A DNA stretch of 64,000 nt from Polyangia bacterium (GTDB taxonomy: Bacteria; Myxococcota_A; Polyangia; Nannocystales; Nannocystaceae), in contig JAUIKS010000027.1 in assembly GCA_030430565.1 (NCBI GenBank), forward strand, positions 62,001-126,000, read 5' to 3'. Made by a program: the position numbers and the translations under genes. Position 1 is the first letter of the stretch. Each line of letters begins with the position of its first letter. Of the stretch, positions 8,457 through 17,356 are shown in pieces. The notes beneath the pieces are model-generated. The model did not search any database, was not told the DNA's origin, and saw nothing but the letters and a program-made list of their open reading frames with translations.

Positions 8457-8891
8457 ATGGCGCAGGAGAAATTGGCGATGCGCGAAAAAAACCAGTTGGA
8501 CGCCGGCCTGATCGCCCGCTTGGGGCTGACCGGGGTCGTGATGGGGCTCTTGACCGCGCTCGTCGGCCTGCCGCCGTCGATCGAGCCGCTCGTGTGGCTG
8601 GGGGCGTACGCGCTCTGGGTCGTCGTGATCACGCGGCGCGAGACCGCGCGTCCGCTGGTGACGGTGCTGCTGGCGAGCGTGTGGACGGGCGTGCTGACCG
8701 GGCTCGTCCAGGGCGCGCTGCAGTCGAGCTACATCGCAAACAACCCGTGGTACGCGGAGGAGTTCGCGGACGCCGGGACGGGGCTGTGGCTCGGGGTTCA
8801 GTTCGTGGGCTTCGGCGCGGTCATGGGCCTGATCTTCGGCGTCGCGATCGGGTTGGTCGCGTTCGTCGTCGCGCGCGCCCGGGCGCGTTAG
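8457..8891 (+). CDS. Small polytopic membrane protein
   Basis: The start was placed at the ATG preceded by GAGGGG about 9 bases upstream, giving 144 residues rather than the longer open frame. There are about three or four hydrophobic segments: LTGVVMGLLTALVGL, PLVWLGAYALWVVVI, VTVLLASVWTGVLTGLV, and FVGFGAVMGLIFGVAIGLVAFVV near the C-terminus, which ends in Arg/Ala. No family was recognised. It stands alone on its strand, divergent from the Asp-rich lipoprotein and facing the repeat region. Confidence 0.6.
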   Translation: MAQEKLAMREKNQLDAGLIARLGLTGVVMGLLTALVGLPPSIEPLVWLGAYALWVVVITRRETARPLVTVLLASVWTGVLTGLVQGALQSSYIANNPWYAEEFADAGTGLWLGVQFVGFGAVMGLIFGVAIGLVAFVVARARAR

Positions 8892-8934
8892 CGTCGGAGA
8901 CGCGAGCGCATACAATATGCCCCTTTGAACATCT

Positions 8935-9201
8935 TCGAGGCGCGGGCGTCGGGTCGCGTGGGCTCCCTCCACCCTCCGGGCGGCGAGCGACTGGGCGGGT
9001 GAAGCGGACGAAGGTCTTCGCGCTCGCCGTCCTCGGGCGGCTCCTCCCACGCTCGCGCGCGACCCTTGAGTTTCGTTGGTCGCTTGGGCGGGTGAAGCGG
9101 ACGAGCTCGCCGTCCTGGTCCCACGCTCACGACCTTGAGCTCGGACGCGACGTTGGTCGCGCTCGAGCGGGTGACGCGGACGAGCTCGTCCTCGGGCGGC
9201 G
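8935..9201. repeat. Dispersed repeat family A, degenerate array
   Basis: This gap of about 320 bases is made of diverged copies of a dispersed repeat. The 32-bp core at 9039-9070 is the exact reverse complement of cores at 19400, 19479, 19513 and 19592. The flanking 8950-9038 (with GGAGGGTGGAGGGAGCC read on the opposite strand) matches 19624-19712, so the shared unit is over 120 bp. Two further diverged units start with GGTGAAGCGGACGAG-like sequence near 9092 and 9173, a spacing of about 80 bases. It lies just beyond the 3' end of xseA. Confidence 0.75.
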
Positions 9202-9214
9202 CCGTGATCGCGGC

Positions 9215-10630
9215 CTAGCCGTCTGGCTCTTCAGGCAGCAGCGTGTTGATCGTCGCGGTCGCGCCGCCGACGTGGAAGCGCAGCGTGACCGGGTCCCCGG
9301 GCGCGAGCTGGCGGGCGTCGATGACCGCCTGGCCGCCGCGATCGTGGGTGACCGCGTAGCCGCGCTCGAGCACCGCGAGCGGGCTCAGGGCTTGCAGGGA
9401 TGAGGCCGCGCGCCCGAGTCGCGCGCGCGCGTCGCCGCTGAGCTGCCGGCCGAGGCGCGTGAGCTCGAGCTTTTGGCGCTCGAGCTGGGCGCGGGCGGCG
9501 GCGACGCGGTGCCGGGGGTGCCGGGCGGCGAGCCGGGCCTGCAGCTCGCTGAGGCGCTTGCGATCGCGCGCGAGGCTGCGGCGCGGGTGCTGGCGATCGA
9601 GGGCCGCGAGGAGGTTGTTGAGGCGACGGCGAGGCGCGTTGGTGAGGCGCTGGCCGGCGGCGGTGAGACGCTGCTGCGCCAGCTCGAGGCGGGCGCGCTC
9701 GTCGATGAGCTGCCGGCGCAGCGCGAGCGCGAGCCGGCGGGCGCGCTCGTCGAGCTGGGCGCGAAAGCCCGCGAGCTCGGGGGTCACGAGCTCGGCGGCG
9801 TGGGACGGCGTGGCCGCGCGAACGTCCGCGACGAGGTCGCAGATGGTCACGTCGATCTCGTGCCCGACCGCGGACACGACCGGCACCGGGCAGGCCGCGA
9901 TGGCGCGCGCGAGCGCTTCGTCGTTGAAGGCCCACAGGTCCTCGGCCGCGCCGCCGCCCCGGCCGATGATGATGACGTCGATCTCGGGCATCCGCTGCAG
10001 GCGAGAGAGCGCGCTGAGCAGGGTCCGGGGCGCGCTCTCCCCCTGGACGAGCGCGGGCGCGAGCAGGATCCGCGAGGGGCAGCGTCGACGCGTGACCTTG
10101 AGGATGTCGTGGATCGCCGCGCCGGTCGCCGAGGTCACGACGCCGATCCGGCGCGGCCACAGCGGCAGCGGGCGCTTGCGCTGCGGATCGAACAGGCCCT
10201 CGGCGTGCAGCTTGGCCTTAAGGCGCTCGAGCTGCTGCATCAGCGTGCCTTGCCCGGCGGGCTCGGCGTGCTCGGCGTAGAGCTGGAATTTTCCCTGCGC
10301 GGGGTAGATGCCCAGTCGGCCGCCGACGCGCAGCGCGAGGCCGTCGTGGAGGCGAAACCGCAGGCGCGAGAGCGTCGAGCGCCACAGCGCGACGGGCAGG
10401 CTCGCGGCGTCATCTTTGAGGGTGAAGTAGGCGTGCCCGCTGGCGACGATCCGCAGGTTGGAGATCTCGCCCTCGACGAGGATGCGCGAGAACTGCTGCT
10501 CGAGCGACCGGTGCGCGGCGCGGACGAGCCGCGAGACGGTGAAGACCTGCGGTCCGCCGCCGCGGCCACGGTCCCCCGAGCCAGGCGGAGGGCGGCGCCC
10601 CGAGAACAGGTTGTATTGGCGCTGGCTCAC
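9215..10630 (-). CDS. xseA: Exodeoxyribonuclease VII large subunit
   Basis: XseA degrades single-stranded DNA from both ends together with small XseB subunits. Order seen: N-terminal OB fold starting FTVSRLVRAAH with VEGEISNLR and GHAYFTLKD, then the catalytic core with RIGVVTS-TGAAIHDI, IGRGGGAAEDLWAFND and PVVSAVGHEIDVTICD-LVAD, then a long Arg/Gln/Ala-rich coiled-coil region and the C-terminal ERGYAVTHD strand. The chosen GTG start avoids overlap with the upstream gene and leaves about 29 residues before the OB fold; a GTG at 10747 would add 39 residues and overlap that gene by 71 bases. No xseB is adjacent in this window. Confidence 0.88.
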   Translation of the reverse strand: MSQRQYNLFSGRRPPPGSGDRGRGGGPQVFTVSRLVRAAHRSLEQQFSRILVEGEISNLRIVASGHAYFTLKDDAASLPVALWRSTLSRLRFRLHDGLALRVGGRLGIYPAQGKFQLYAEHAEPAGQGTLMQQLERLKAKLHAEGLFDPQRKRPLPLWPRRIGVVTSATGAAIHDILKVTRRRCPSRILLAPALVQGESAPRTLLSALSRLQRMPEIDVIIIGRGGGAAEDLWAFNDEALARAIAACPVPVVSAVGHEIDVTICDLVADVRAATPSHAAELVTPELAGFRAQLDERARRLALALRRQLIDERARLELAQQRLTAAGQRLTNAPRRRLNNLLAALDRQHPRRSLARDRKRLSELQARLAARHPRHRVAAARAQLERQKLELTRLGRQLSGDARARLGRAASSLQALSPLAVLERGYAVTHDRGGQAVIDARQLAPGDPVTLRFHVGGATATINTLLPEEPDG

Positions 10631-10676
10631 GCGGCGGAACTTGTACCTTGGTTTGTTTGTCGGTCCGTCGATGGCG

Positions 10677-12941
10677 TTAGTAGACGGTGACGGTGCCCAG
10701 CGAGGCGAAGTTGCGTCGCTTGTCGATGATCTCGACCCCGTGCTCACCGGTCTTGCCGGTCGGGATCGTGATGCTGAAGTTCTTGGTCTTGGTGCGCCGC
10801 AGACCGACGACGAGCTTGTGCTCGCCGGGCATGACCTCGAGGGTCGGCGCCTTGATCGTCACGCGGTGGAGGATGAAGTCGCCCTCGCGCCAGTACTTTG
10901 GCGGGTAGCGGTCGTCCGCGATCTTCTGCGGGAGCGGGTTGATCCGCGAGACGCGTCCCTGCAGGAGCCGCGCGTAGATCTCGGCCGTCCCGGGCAGCTT
11001 GTTGTGGGCCGCGAGCACCAGCTCGAGCTCGAATTCACGCCCGCGGACGACCGGCTCGCTGATCCGCCACGCGACGACATCGACGAGCCCCTCAAATTGG
11101 ACCCGCGTCTCGTGGCCGCCAGGGAGCGCGGGCGGCTCGTCGCGCAGGACCTCGTAGAGCTTGTTCTGATCCTCGAGGCCGGCGGGCAGCTGGTTGCTGA
11201 CGAGCACCAGGTTGCGGTTGCTGTGATCGAGGACGTACAGCGGCCAGCCGTGCATGCGGTGCTGCTGGGTGGCGAACGGCAGGTCGGTGGCCCGGATCAG
11301 CGCGGCGATCGGCTGCTCGCTCGAGAGCCAATTCGTGAGCTCGCTGCGCCCGCGAAGGAACGGCCGCAGGTCCTCGGGCGGGCCGTAGAGCTCGACGCCC
11401 CTGTCGCGGACCTGACCGAGCGCCAGGGTCTCGGGCAGCGCGCCGGTCGCGGCCAATTCGGCGTGGGTCCGTAGCGGTCGCATCGGCGACTCATGCAGCA
11501 TGGTGCGGTCCAGGAGCTGGACATACCCCAGCGATTGCAGCCCAAGGGTCACGAGCATGATGGCCGCCGGCGCCCAGTCGCGAACCGTGTCGGGGACGCG
11601 CTCGACAACGCTGTCGAGCCGGCGTCGCCAGGCCCGGGGAGATGTAGAGGACGGCGATGGTGACGGTGAGCGCGGCGCGGGCGCGACGATGAAGGCGGCC
11701 AGCAGCGCGAGTCCGGCGAGCTTGGCCTGTCGCGACAATTGATGCTCCGCGCCGGTCTCGGCCGCGGGGTAGTTGTGCTCGCCGCGGCGCTCCGTAATCG
11801 GCATGCCGACGCGGCTCGGGGTTCGATCAGCGTCTTTGGCCATGATCAAGAACCCAGCCAGGCCGACGAGCAGGACAAAGCGGCGAAGCGCCCGCGAGCT
11901 CTGGCGTGAGGTGAAATGGCCGATCAGCGCGCCACAGCAGAGCCCCGCGGGCGCCGCGATCGGCACAGCGACGCGGCCGTAGGCGAGCGTCCAGATCCCG
12001 GTGATGATGAAGCCGACGAGCAGCCACAGCGCCGGCCAGCGATCCCGGCCTCTGCCGAGCGCGCCGAGAACGGCGAGCGGGAGCCAGGGGAAGATCTGAT
12101 AGCCAAAATCCTCCACGATCTGGTGAAACAGCCGGGAGCTGGGGCGCGCGATGATCTCGGTGTGTCGCGACGCTCCGAGGATCGGGATGTAGCCGTCGCC
12201 TTGGTTGACGGCCAGGTACCCGGCGAGCGCGGCGATCACGGCGGCGGCACCCCAAAGCCCGATGGAGAGGTTGTGCCGACTTCGGCGGGAGTGGCCATCG
12301 TCGCCGCTGAGCAGCGCGAGGGCGACGATCGGGATCAGCGCGCCGAGCACGATGCCGGCGGAAAGGGTCGCGAGGACCAGGGCAGCCAGGCCGACGAGGC
12401 CGCCGACGAGCTTCTGGACAGCGTCTCGCGGGCCGACCGCGAACACCCCCGCGGCGATCGCGAGCGTCGAGAACAGCTCACCGACGGGGTTGCCGACCGC
12501 GGCGCGCGCCTGTTGGATCATGCCGGGGAAGGACAGCGCGAACGCGCCCGCGAGCAACGCGATCTGCGTGCTGGCGCCGCGGGCGCGGGCGATCCACACG
12601 GTCAATCCGACGATCCCCGAGACCGCGACGGCGCCCGGGAGCCGCAGCGCGGCCATCGAGTCGAACAGCGCGATCGCCCAGGCGCGCGTCCAGCTCGGGA
12701 GCCACGGGATGCGCTCGACCTCGGCGACCGTCTCACCCATGAGCGCGCGCGCGTGGTCGAAGATCGGCAGCTCGGTGGCGCTGCCGAGGCCGTAGTCCGC
12801 GAAGCCGGGGATCAGGATCAACCCGCTGAGGAGCGTGAACAGCGTCGCCAGCAGCCACGCGGGGGCGAGGTCGCGTTCCCCTGAAGCGGTCGCGTCGTTC
12901 GCGTCGTTCGCGTCAGTCGTATCTGGCGGCTCCGTCGACAT
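10677..12941 (-). CDS. Polytopic membrane protein, GT-C glycosyltransferase-like
   Basis: This 754-residue protein has an N-terminal cytosolic tail rich in Asp/Ala/Thr, about 11-13 transmembrane segments to residue 480, and a soluble C-terminal domain of about 270 residues predicted on the far side of the membrane. The loop after the first helix contains DYGLGSATELPIFDHARAL with acidic residues, as the catalytic first loop of GT-C enzymes does, and the topology resembles ArnT/PMT-like transferases. No family could be named with certainty. The C-terminal portion (VEGLVDV..., VMPGEHKLVVGLRR) looks like a beta-sandwich. It sits directly upstream of xseA, 46 bases apart with the chosen starts. 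Confidence 0.55.
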   Translation of the reverse strand: MSTEPPDTTDANDANDATASGERDLAPAWLLATLFTLLSGLILIPGFADYGLGSATELPIFDHARALMGETVAEVERIPWLPSWTRAWAIALFDSMAALRLPGAVAVSGIVGLTVWIARARGASTQIALLAGAFALSFPGMIQQARAAVGNPVGELFSTLAIAAGVFAVGPRDAVQKLVGGLVGLAALVLATLSAGIVLGALIPIVALALLSGDDGHSRRSRHNLSIGLWGAAAVIAALAGYLAVNQGDGYIPILGASRHTEIIARPSSRLFHQIVEDFGYQIFPWLPLAVLGALGRGRDRWPALWLLVGFIITGIWTLAYGRVAVPIAAPAGLCCGALIGHFTSRQSSRALRRFVLLVGLAGFLIMAKDADRTPSRVGMPITERRGEHNYPAAETGAEHQLSRQAKLAGLALLAAFIVAPAPRSPSPSPSSTSPRAWRRRLDSVVERVPDTVRDWAPAAIMLVTLGLQSLGYVQLLDRTMLHESPMRPLRTHAELAATGALPETLALGQVRDRGVELYGPPEDLRPFLRGRSELTNWLSSEQPIAALIRATDLPFATQQHRMHGWPLYVLDHSNRNLVLVSNQLPAGLEDQNKLYEVLRDEPPALPGGHETRVQFEGLVDVVAWRISEPVVRGREFELELVLAAHNKLPGTAEIYARLLQGRVSRINPLPQKIADDRYPPKYWREGDFILHRVTIKAPTLEVMPGEHKLVVGLRRTKTKNFSITIPTGKTGEHGVEIIDKRRNFASLGTVTVY

Positions 12942-13070
12942 CGCTCGGCAGCGCGCGGCAGCTTACTCCGAAACAGCGCCGGAGTCGCCTGCTGCCGGGT
13001 ATGCGCTGCGGAGTCCTCACTCGCGCGGCCCCGCGTGGAAAATCCCGCCGCGTCGTGTACCGTCGCAGGC

Positions 13071-14246
13071 ATGCAGCGGGTCTCTCAGCTCCTGACCACC
13101 GTGTTCTGTGGAGGCGCTACCGCGCTGGCTACAGCCGCCCTCTTGCTCACGAGCGCGTGTGGCCCTGGGGACCACTCGGGACAGGACCCGCCGAAGCGCG
13201 AGGGGCCGGACGCGAAGGCGCGGGCGAAGGAGCAGGCGGCCGAGGCCAAGGCCAAGGCTGCCGCCGAGGCCAAGGCGAAGGCCGAGTCGTGGGAGTGGAC
13301 GCTGCCGACGGGCCTCAGCAGCCCGCCGGCGATCCCCGACGACAACAAGATGACCGCGGCCAAGGTCAAGCTCGGGCACCAGCTGTTCATGGATAAGCGC
13401 CTGAGCGGCGACGGCTCGCGCAGCTGCTACAGCTGCCACCAAAACGAGCTGGGCAACGCGGACGGCCGCAAGACGGCGCTGGGCGCCGGCGACAAGCCGC
13501 TGACGCGCAACACCCCGACGATCTGGAACGTCGGCTACCACGCGGAGCTGTACTGGGACGGGCGCGCCAAGGGTCTCGAGGCGCAGATGCTCGGCGCTTG
13601 GAAGGGCGGGAACATGGGCGTCGGGGCCGACAACCTCGAGGCCAAGGCCGCCGAGATCGGCGGGCTGCCGCCATACAAGTCACAATTCAAGGAGATCTTC
13701 GGGCTCGACGGCGCCGACCCGGTGAAGCCGGAACATGTGGCGAAGGCCATCTCGGCCTACGAGCGCTCGCTGCTGTGCGCCGACAGCCCCTACGACACGG
13801 GCAAGCTCGAGGGCCCGTCGCAGCGCGGCTGGGAGATCTTCCGCGACCGCGGCTGCCGGACCTGCCACGACGGCGACAACTTCACCGACGGCAAGTTCCA
13901 CAACGTCGGGATCGCGGTGGGCAGCGAGAAGGAGCCGGGCGACATCGGGCGCGGCAAGGTCACCGGCGCCGCCGAGGACAACTACAAGTTCCGCACGCCG
14001 ACGCTGCGCAACGTCTCTAAGACCGCGCCGTACTTCCACGACGGCAGCGTCGCGACGCTTAAGGAAGCGGTGCGTTACATGGCGAGCGGCGGGGACCGGA
14101 AGGTCAAGGGGATCGACTCCGGCCTGCAGGATCTCAAGCTCACCGACGCGCAGATCGACGATCTCGTCGCCTTCCTCGAGGCGCTCAGCTGCGCCGGGTC
14201 GCTCGAGGTGATCGGTGATCAGAAAGTCGCCGGCATCCCCGAGTAG
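13071..14246 (+). CDS. Di-haem cytochrome c peroxidase / MauG-family lipoprotein
   Basis: The ATG at 13071 gives a clean signal peptide ending LLLTSAC, so the protein is probably a lipoprotein; a GTG 12 codons upstream is possible. A Lys/Ala/Glu-rich charged spacer follows (repeats of EAKAKA). Two c-type haem sites are visible: CYSCH at residues 119-123 and CRTCH at 262-266, with FRTPTLRNVSKTAPYFHDG, the conserved C-terminal segment of bacterial cytochrome c peroxidases. Family members reduce H2O2 in the periplasm or oxidise protein side chains. No methylamine-utilisation or other substrate gene is adjacent. The long spacer probably holds the enzyme away from the membrane. Confidence 0.85.
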   Translation: MQRVSQLLTTVFCGGATALATAALLLTSACGPGDHSGQDPPKREGPDAKARAKEQAAEAKAKAAAEAKAKAESWEWTLPTGLSSPPAIPDDNKMTAAKVKLGHQLFMDKRLSGDGSRSCYSCHQNELGNADGRKTALGAGDKPLTRNTPTIWNVGYHAELYWDGRAKGLEAQMLGAWKGGNMGVGADNLEAKAAEIGGLPPYKSQFKEIFGLDGADPVKPEHVAKAISAYERSLLCADSPYDTGKLEGPSQRGWEIFRDRGCRTCHDGDNFTDGKFHNVGIAVGSEKEPGDIGRGKVTGAAEDNYKFRTPTLRNVSKTAPYFHDGSVATLKEAVRYMASGGDRKVKGIDSGLQDLKLTDAQIDDLVAFLEALSCAGSLEVIGDQKVAGIPE

Positions 14247-14289
14247 CCGGCGAATTTCAGCGACCGGCGAGAGCCGGTAAGATGCCTCC

Positions 14290-16344
14290 ATGGGCGAAGG
14301 GCTCACAACCATTACGCTCGAATTTGCGCGCGCGCGTGACAGCGGTGACCCCTACGCGTTCGACTTTACGCCCCAGGAGTACCTGCTGCGCACGCCCGGC
14401 GGGCGCTCGGTCAACGTGCGCTTCCCGTGGAGCGCCGCGCAGCTCGAGCAGCTCAACGCGCTGCGCCAGCCCGACGCCTCCGCCGTGTTCGCGCGTGACC
14501 TCGGCGCCGCGCTGCGGACCTTCCTCGAGCCCGCGGGCTGGGACCTGCTCGAGCATCGCATCACCGAGGCGGTGCACCGCGAGGAGCCCGTGCACGTCAC
14601 GATCCGCTCGTCCGCGGCCGAACTCTACGCGCTGCCGTGGGAGCTGCTGCGGCTGCGCGGCCTCGGCCTGGCGCTCGGCGCGATCCCGACCGTCCTGCTG
14701 CGCTACGAGTGGCCCTCGACGCGCACGCGTCGACGCAAAGAGGGCGGCGACGGCCGCGTGTTGTTCGCCTGGTCCGCGAGCGGCGGGGACGTTCCGGCGG
14801 ACGCGCACAGCGACGCGCTGACGCGGGCGAGCGCCGGCGCGGCGCTTCGTTACGACCGCGAGCGCGACACGCTCGAGCACGTCTCGATCGCCAGCCTCGC
14901 CCAGGCGCTGCGCGAGGCCGATCGCGGGGGCGCGCCGGCGCGCGCGCTCCATCTGCTGTGCCACGGGAGCGCGGGCGACAACGGCGGCCTGTCCTTTGGG
15001 ACTCATGATGCTCCAGAGCGTGTCTCGGCGGATGACCTGACGCAGGTGCTGCTCTCCCACGCCGACATGATCCAGCTCGTGACGATCGCGGCCTGCCACT
15101 CGGGCGACGCCGGCCTGGTCGGGGCGCGGCTCGCGAGCGTCGCGCAGATGCTCCACCGCGCGGGCGTTCGCGCCGTGGTCGCCTCTCGCTTCCCGCTCTC
15201 GACGCGCGGCTCGGTCGAGCTCGTCGACGCGCTCTACGACGGCGCGCTCGCGCGCGGGCAGACCGTCGAGGAGGCGGTGCGGGCCGCCAAGGAGCGGCTC
15301 TCGCACGATGTCTCCACGCTCGATTGGGCGAGCCTACAGCTCTACGCGCGCGAGGCCGACGGCGACGCGACCCGTCTCGTCCCGGCCGCCGCGCCGACAC
15401 AACGCGTCGTCACGTCCTCGCCCGTCGGCGCGCCGAGCCCTTCGCCGAGCCCTTCGCCGAGCCCTTCGCCGAGCCCTTCGCCGATAAGTTCTCCGATAAG
15501 TTCTCCGATACGTTCTCCGCTGACCTCACCGTTGACATCACCGCCGGCTTCACCGCCAATCGCGTCGACGCTCGCGCCGCGCGAGGACGAGGACGAGGAC
15601 GAGCCCGTGGTCCCGCGACGGCTGCTCGCCGGCCTGGCCGTCGCCCCGCTCGTGGTCGTCATCATCGGGATCTGCGGGCTCTTGACGCTCCTCATGCTCG
15701 ACTTTTGCTCGGCCGCGGTGGACGAGCTGGAGGAGCTGGAGGAGCTGGAGGACCTGACCGACTCGGACACCACCGGCGACGACGAGTCGAGCACGGGCGG
15801 GTCCGAGGGCGCGACGGAGCAGCCGAAGAAGCGGCGAAAGAAGCGGCCCCAGGGCGTCGCGCCGGAGCCGGAGCCGGAGCCGGAGCAGCCCGCGGATCCG
15901 AAGGATCCACAGGGCTCCAACTCGCTGTCGCGCGGGGAGATTCGGCCTTCGCTCGTGCGCCCCGAGCTCACGAAATTCGACCCGTCGGTGTTCGACAAGC
16001 CCACGCTTACGGTGTCCAAGGCGGGCGCGCTCACCCTCAAGCGCGCCACGGTCAACAAGGCCTGCACGCTCGACGCGGCCTGCGACGCCCGGGTCAAGGC
16101 GCTGCGCGGCGCCGTCGGCCGAGAGCTCGGCGGCCTGCGCACGTGCTTCGCCGACAAGAGCTCCGACTTCACCCTCGACGTCAAGCTCTACGCCGACGGT
16201 CGCCTGCAGATCGCGAACTTCCGCCACGCCGCGGGCGTCAAGCTGCCGCGGACCTGCATCTCGAAGACGCTCAACAGCCCGGCGGACGCGGCGCTCGCGG
16301 GCGCCAAGCTGCTCAACGCGAAGCTCGAGTTCACCGGCGGCTGA
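14290..16344 (+). CDS. Membrane-anchored CHAT-domain (caspase-like) protein with C-terminal AgmX/TonB-like domain
   Basis: Residues 1-360 form a CHAT domain: the catalytic pair would be His225 in LHLLCHGS and Cys269 in TIAACHSGDAG, with VRAVVASRFPLS and a final EAVRAAKERL helix as in the family. A low-complexity spacer follows (about ten SP repeats coded by a 12-base tandem repeat at 15431-15518), then a single transmembrane helix at about 443-470 and an acidic/basic linker. The last 110 residues, with LGGLRTCF, FTLDVKLYADGRLQI and CISKTL, resemble the AgmX/PglI-TonB C-terminal fold. The arrangement suggests a cytosolic caspase-like protease tied to a periplasmic sensing or binding domain. 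Substrate and trigger are unknown. Confidence 0.72.
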   Translation: MGEGLTTITLEFARARDSGDPYAFDFTPQEYLLRTPGGRSVNVRFPWSAAQLEQLNALRQPDASAVFARDLGAALRTFLEPAGWDLLEHRITEAVHREEPVHVTIRSSAAELYALPWELLRLRGLGLALGAIPTVLLRYEWPSTRTRRRKEGGDGRVLFAWSASGGDVPADAHSDALTRASAGAALRYDRERDTLEHVSIASLAQALREADRGGAPARALHLLCHGSAGDNGGLSFGTHDAPERVSADDLTQVLLSHADMIQLVTIAACHSGDAGLVGARLASVAQMLHRAGVRAVVASRFPLSTRGSVELVDALYDGALARGQTVEEAVRAAKERLSHDVSTLDWASLQLYAREADGDATRLVPAAAPTQRVVTSSPVGAPSPSPSPSPSPSPSPSPISSPISSPIRSPLTSPLTSPPASPPIASTLAPREDEDEDEPVVPRRLLAGLAVAPLVVVIIGICGLLTLLMLDFCSAAVDELEELEELEDLTDSDTTGDDESSTGGSEGATEQPKKRRKKRPQGVAPEPEPEPEQPADPKDPQGSNSLSRGEIRPSLVRPELTKFDPSVFDKPTLTVSKAGALTLKRATVNKACTLDAACDARVKALRGAVGRELGGLRTCFADKSSDFTLDVKLYADGRLQIANFRHAAGVKLPRTCISKTLNSPADAALAGAKLLNAKLEFTGG

Positions 16345-16363
16345 GCGCGCGCTCCCGGGACCC

Positions 16364-17356
16364 ATGTCTGAAGAGACACATGAACAGGCGCTCCCGGTCG
16401 TGTTCGGGGTGCTCGGCGATCCGGTCGCCCACTCGCGCTCGCCGGCCATGCACAACGCGGCCTTCACCGCGCTCGGCCTGCCGCACCGCTACGCCGCGTT
16501 TCACGTGCGCCCCGCCGCGCTCGCGGACGCGCTCGCGGGGGCGCGCGCGCTCGGCCTCGGCGGCCTCAACCTGACCGTCCCGCACAAGCGGGCCGCGCTC
16601 GCGCTCGTCGACGAGCTCACCCCGCGCGCGCGTCGGATCGGCGCGGTCAACACGATCATCCTCCGCGCTGGGCGGCTGGTCGGTGACAACACCGACGGCC
16701 TCGGCTTCGCCGCCGCGCTCCGCGAGCTGTTCGAGGCGAAGCTCGAGCCAGCAGCCCGCGGCGAGACCCGTAGTACACCCGGTACAGCTTCGCTTCGCCG
16801 CCACGCCCGCGGCGAAGATCCCGGCGCGAGGCGAGACGCGGACTCTCGCCACGGGCCAGCGCGCGCGCCGAGGGTTCGGGAGGCGGTGGTGCTCGGCGCC
16901 GGCGGGGCCGCGCGCGCCGTCATCGACGCGCTGGCGCGCGACCGCGAGCACGGCCTCTCGGTCGAACATGTCCGATGGGTCACGAGAAACCCGGCGGCGC
17001 TCGCCGAGCAGCTGCACAGCGGCGCGCCGCTGCGGGCGGTCGAGATCACGGGCTACGAGCGCCTCGAATTGGCCCGCGTCGAGCTGCTGGTCAACTGCAC
17101 CACGGTGGGGATGCGCGGCGGCCCAGCGCGCTTCCCGACGCCGATCGAGCCGGCGCGGCTCGCCCCCGGCGCGCGCGTCGTCGACATCGTCTACCCGCGC
17201 CCGCCGGGCGGCCTGCTCGACCGGGCCGCGGCCGCCGGCTGTCACGTTCAAGACGGCCTCGTCATGCTGCACTGGCAGGGGGTGTTCGCGCTCGAGCGCT
17301 GGCTCGGGCGCCCGCTCCCGAGCGCTGCAGTCGCGGCCATGCGCGCGGCGCTCTGA
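16364..17356 (+). CDS. aroE: Shikimate dehydrogenase
   Basis: AroE reduces 3-dehydroshikimate to shikimate with NADPH in aromatic amino acid synthesis. The N-terminal domain has GDPVAHSRSPAMHNAAF, NLTVPHK (catalytic Lys near residue 76) and GAVNTI with DNTDGLGF; the cofactor domain has VVLGAGGAARAV, LLVNCTTVGM and the C-terminal QGVFALERW. At 330 residues it is about 50 longer than typical AroE because of an Arg/Ala/Gly-rich insert at about residues 126-170, exactly between the two domains. It starts 19 bases after the CHAT gene stop, so the two may be co-transcribed. The next gene downstream is ftsZ. Confidence 0.9.
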   Translation: MSEETHEQALPVVFGVLGDPVAHSRSPAMHNAAFTALGLPHRYAAFHVRPAALADALAGARALGLGGLNLTVPHKRAALALVDELTPRARRIGAVNTIILRAGRLVGDNTDGLGFAAALRELFEAKLEPAARGETRSTPGTASLRRHARGEDPGARRDADSRHGPARAPRVREAVVLGAGGAARAVIDALARDREHGLSVEHVRWVTRNPAALAEQLHSGAPLRAVEITGYERLELARVELLVNCTTVGMRGGPARFPTPIEPARLAPGARVVDIVYPRPPGGLLDRAAAAGCHVQDGLVMLHWQGVFALERWLGRPLPSAAVAAMRAAL

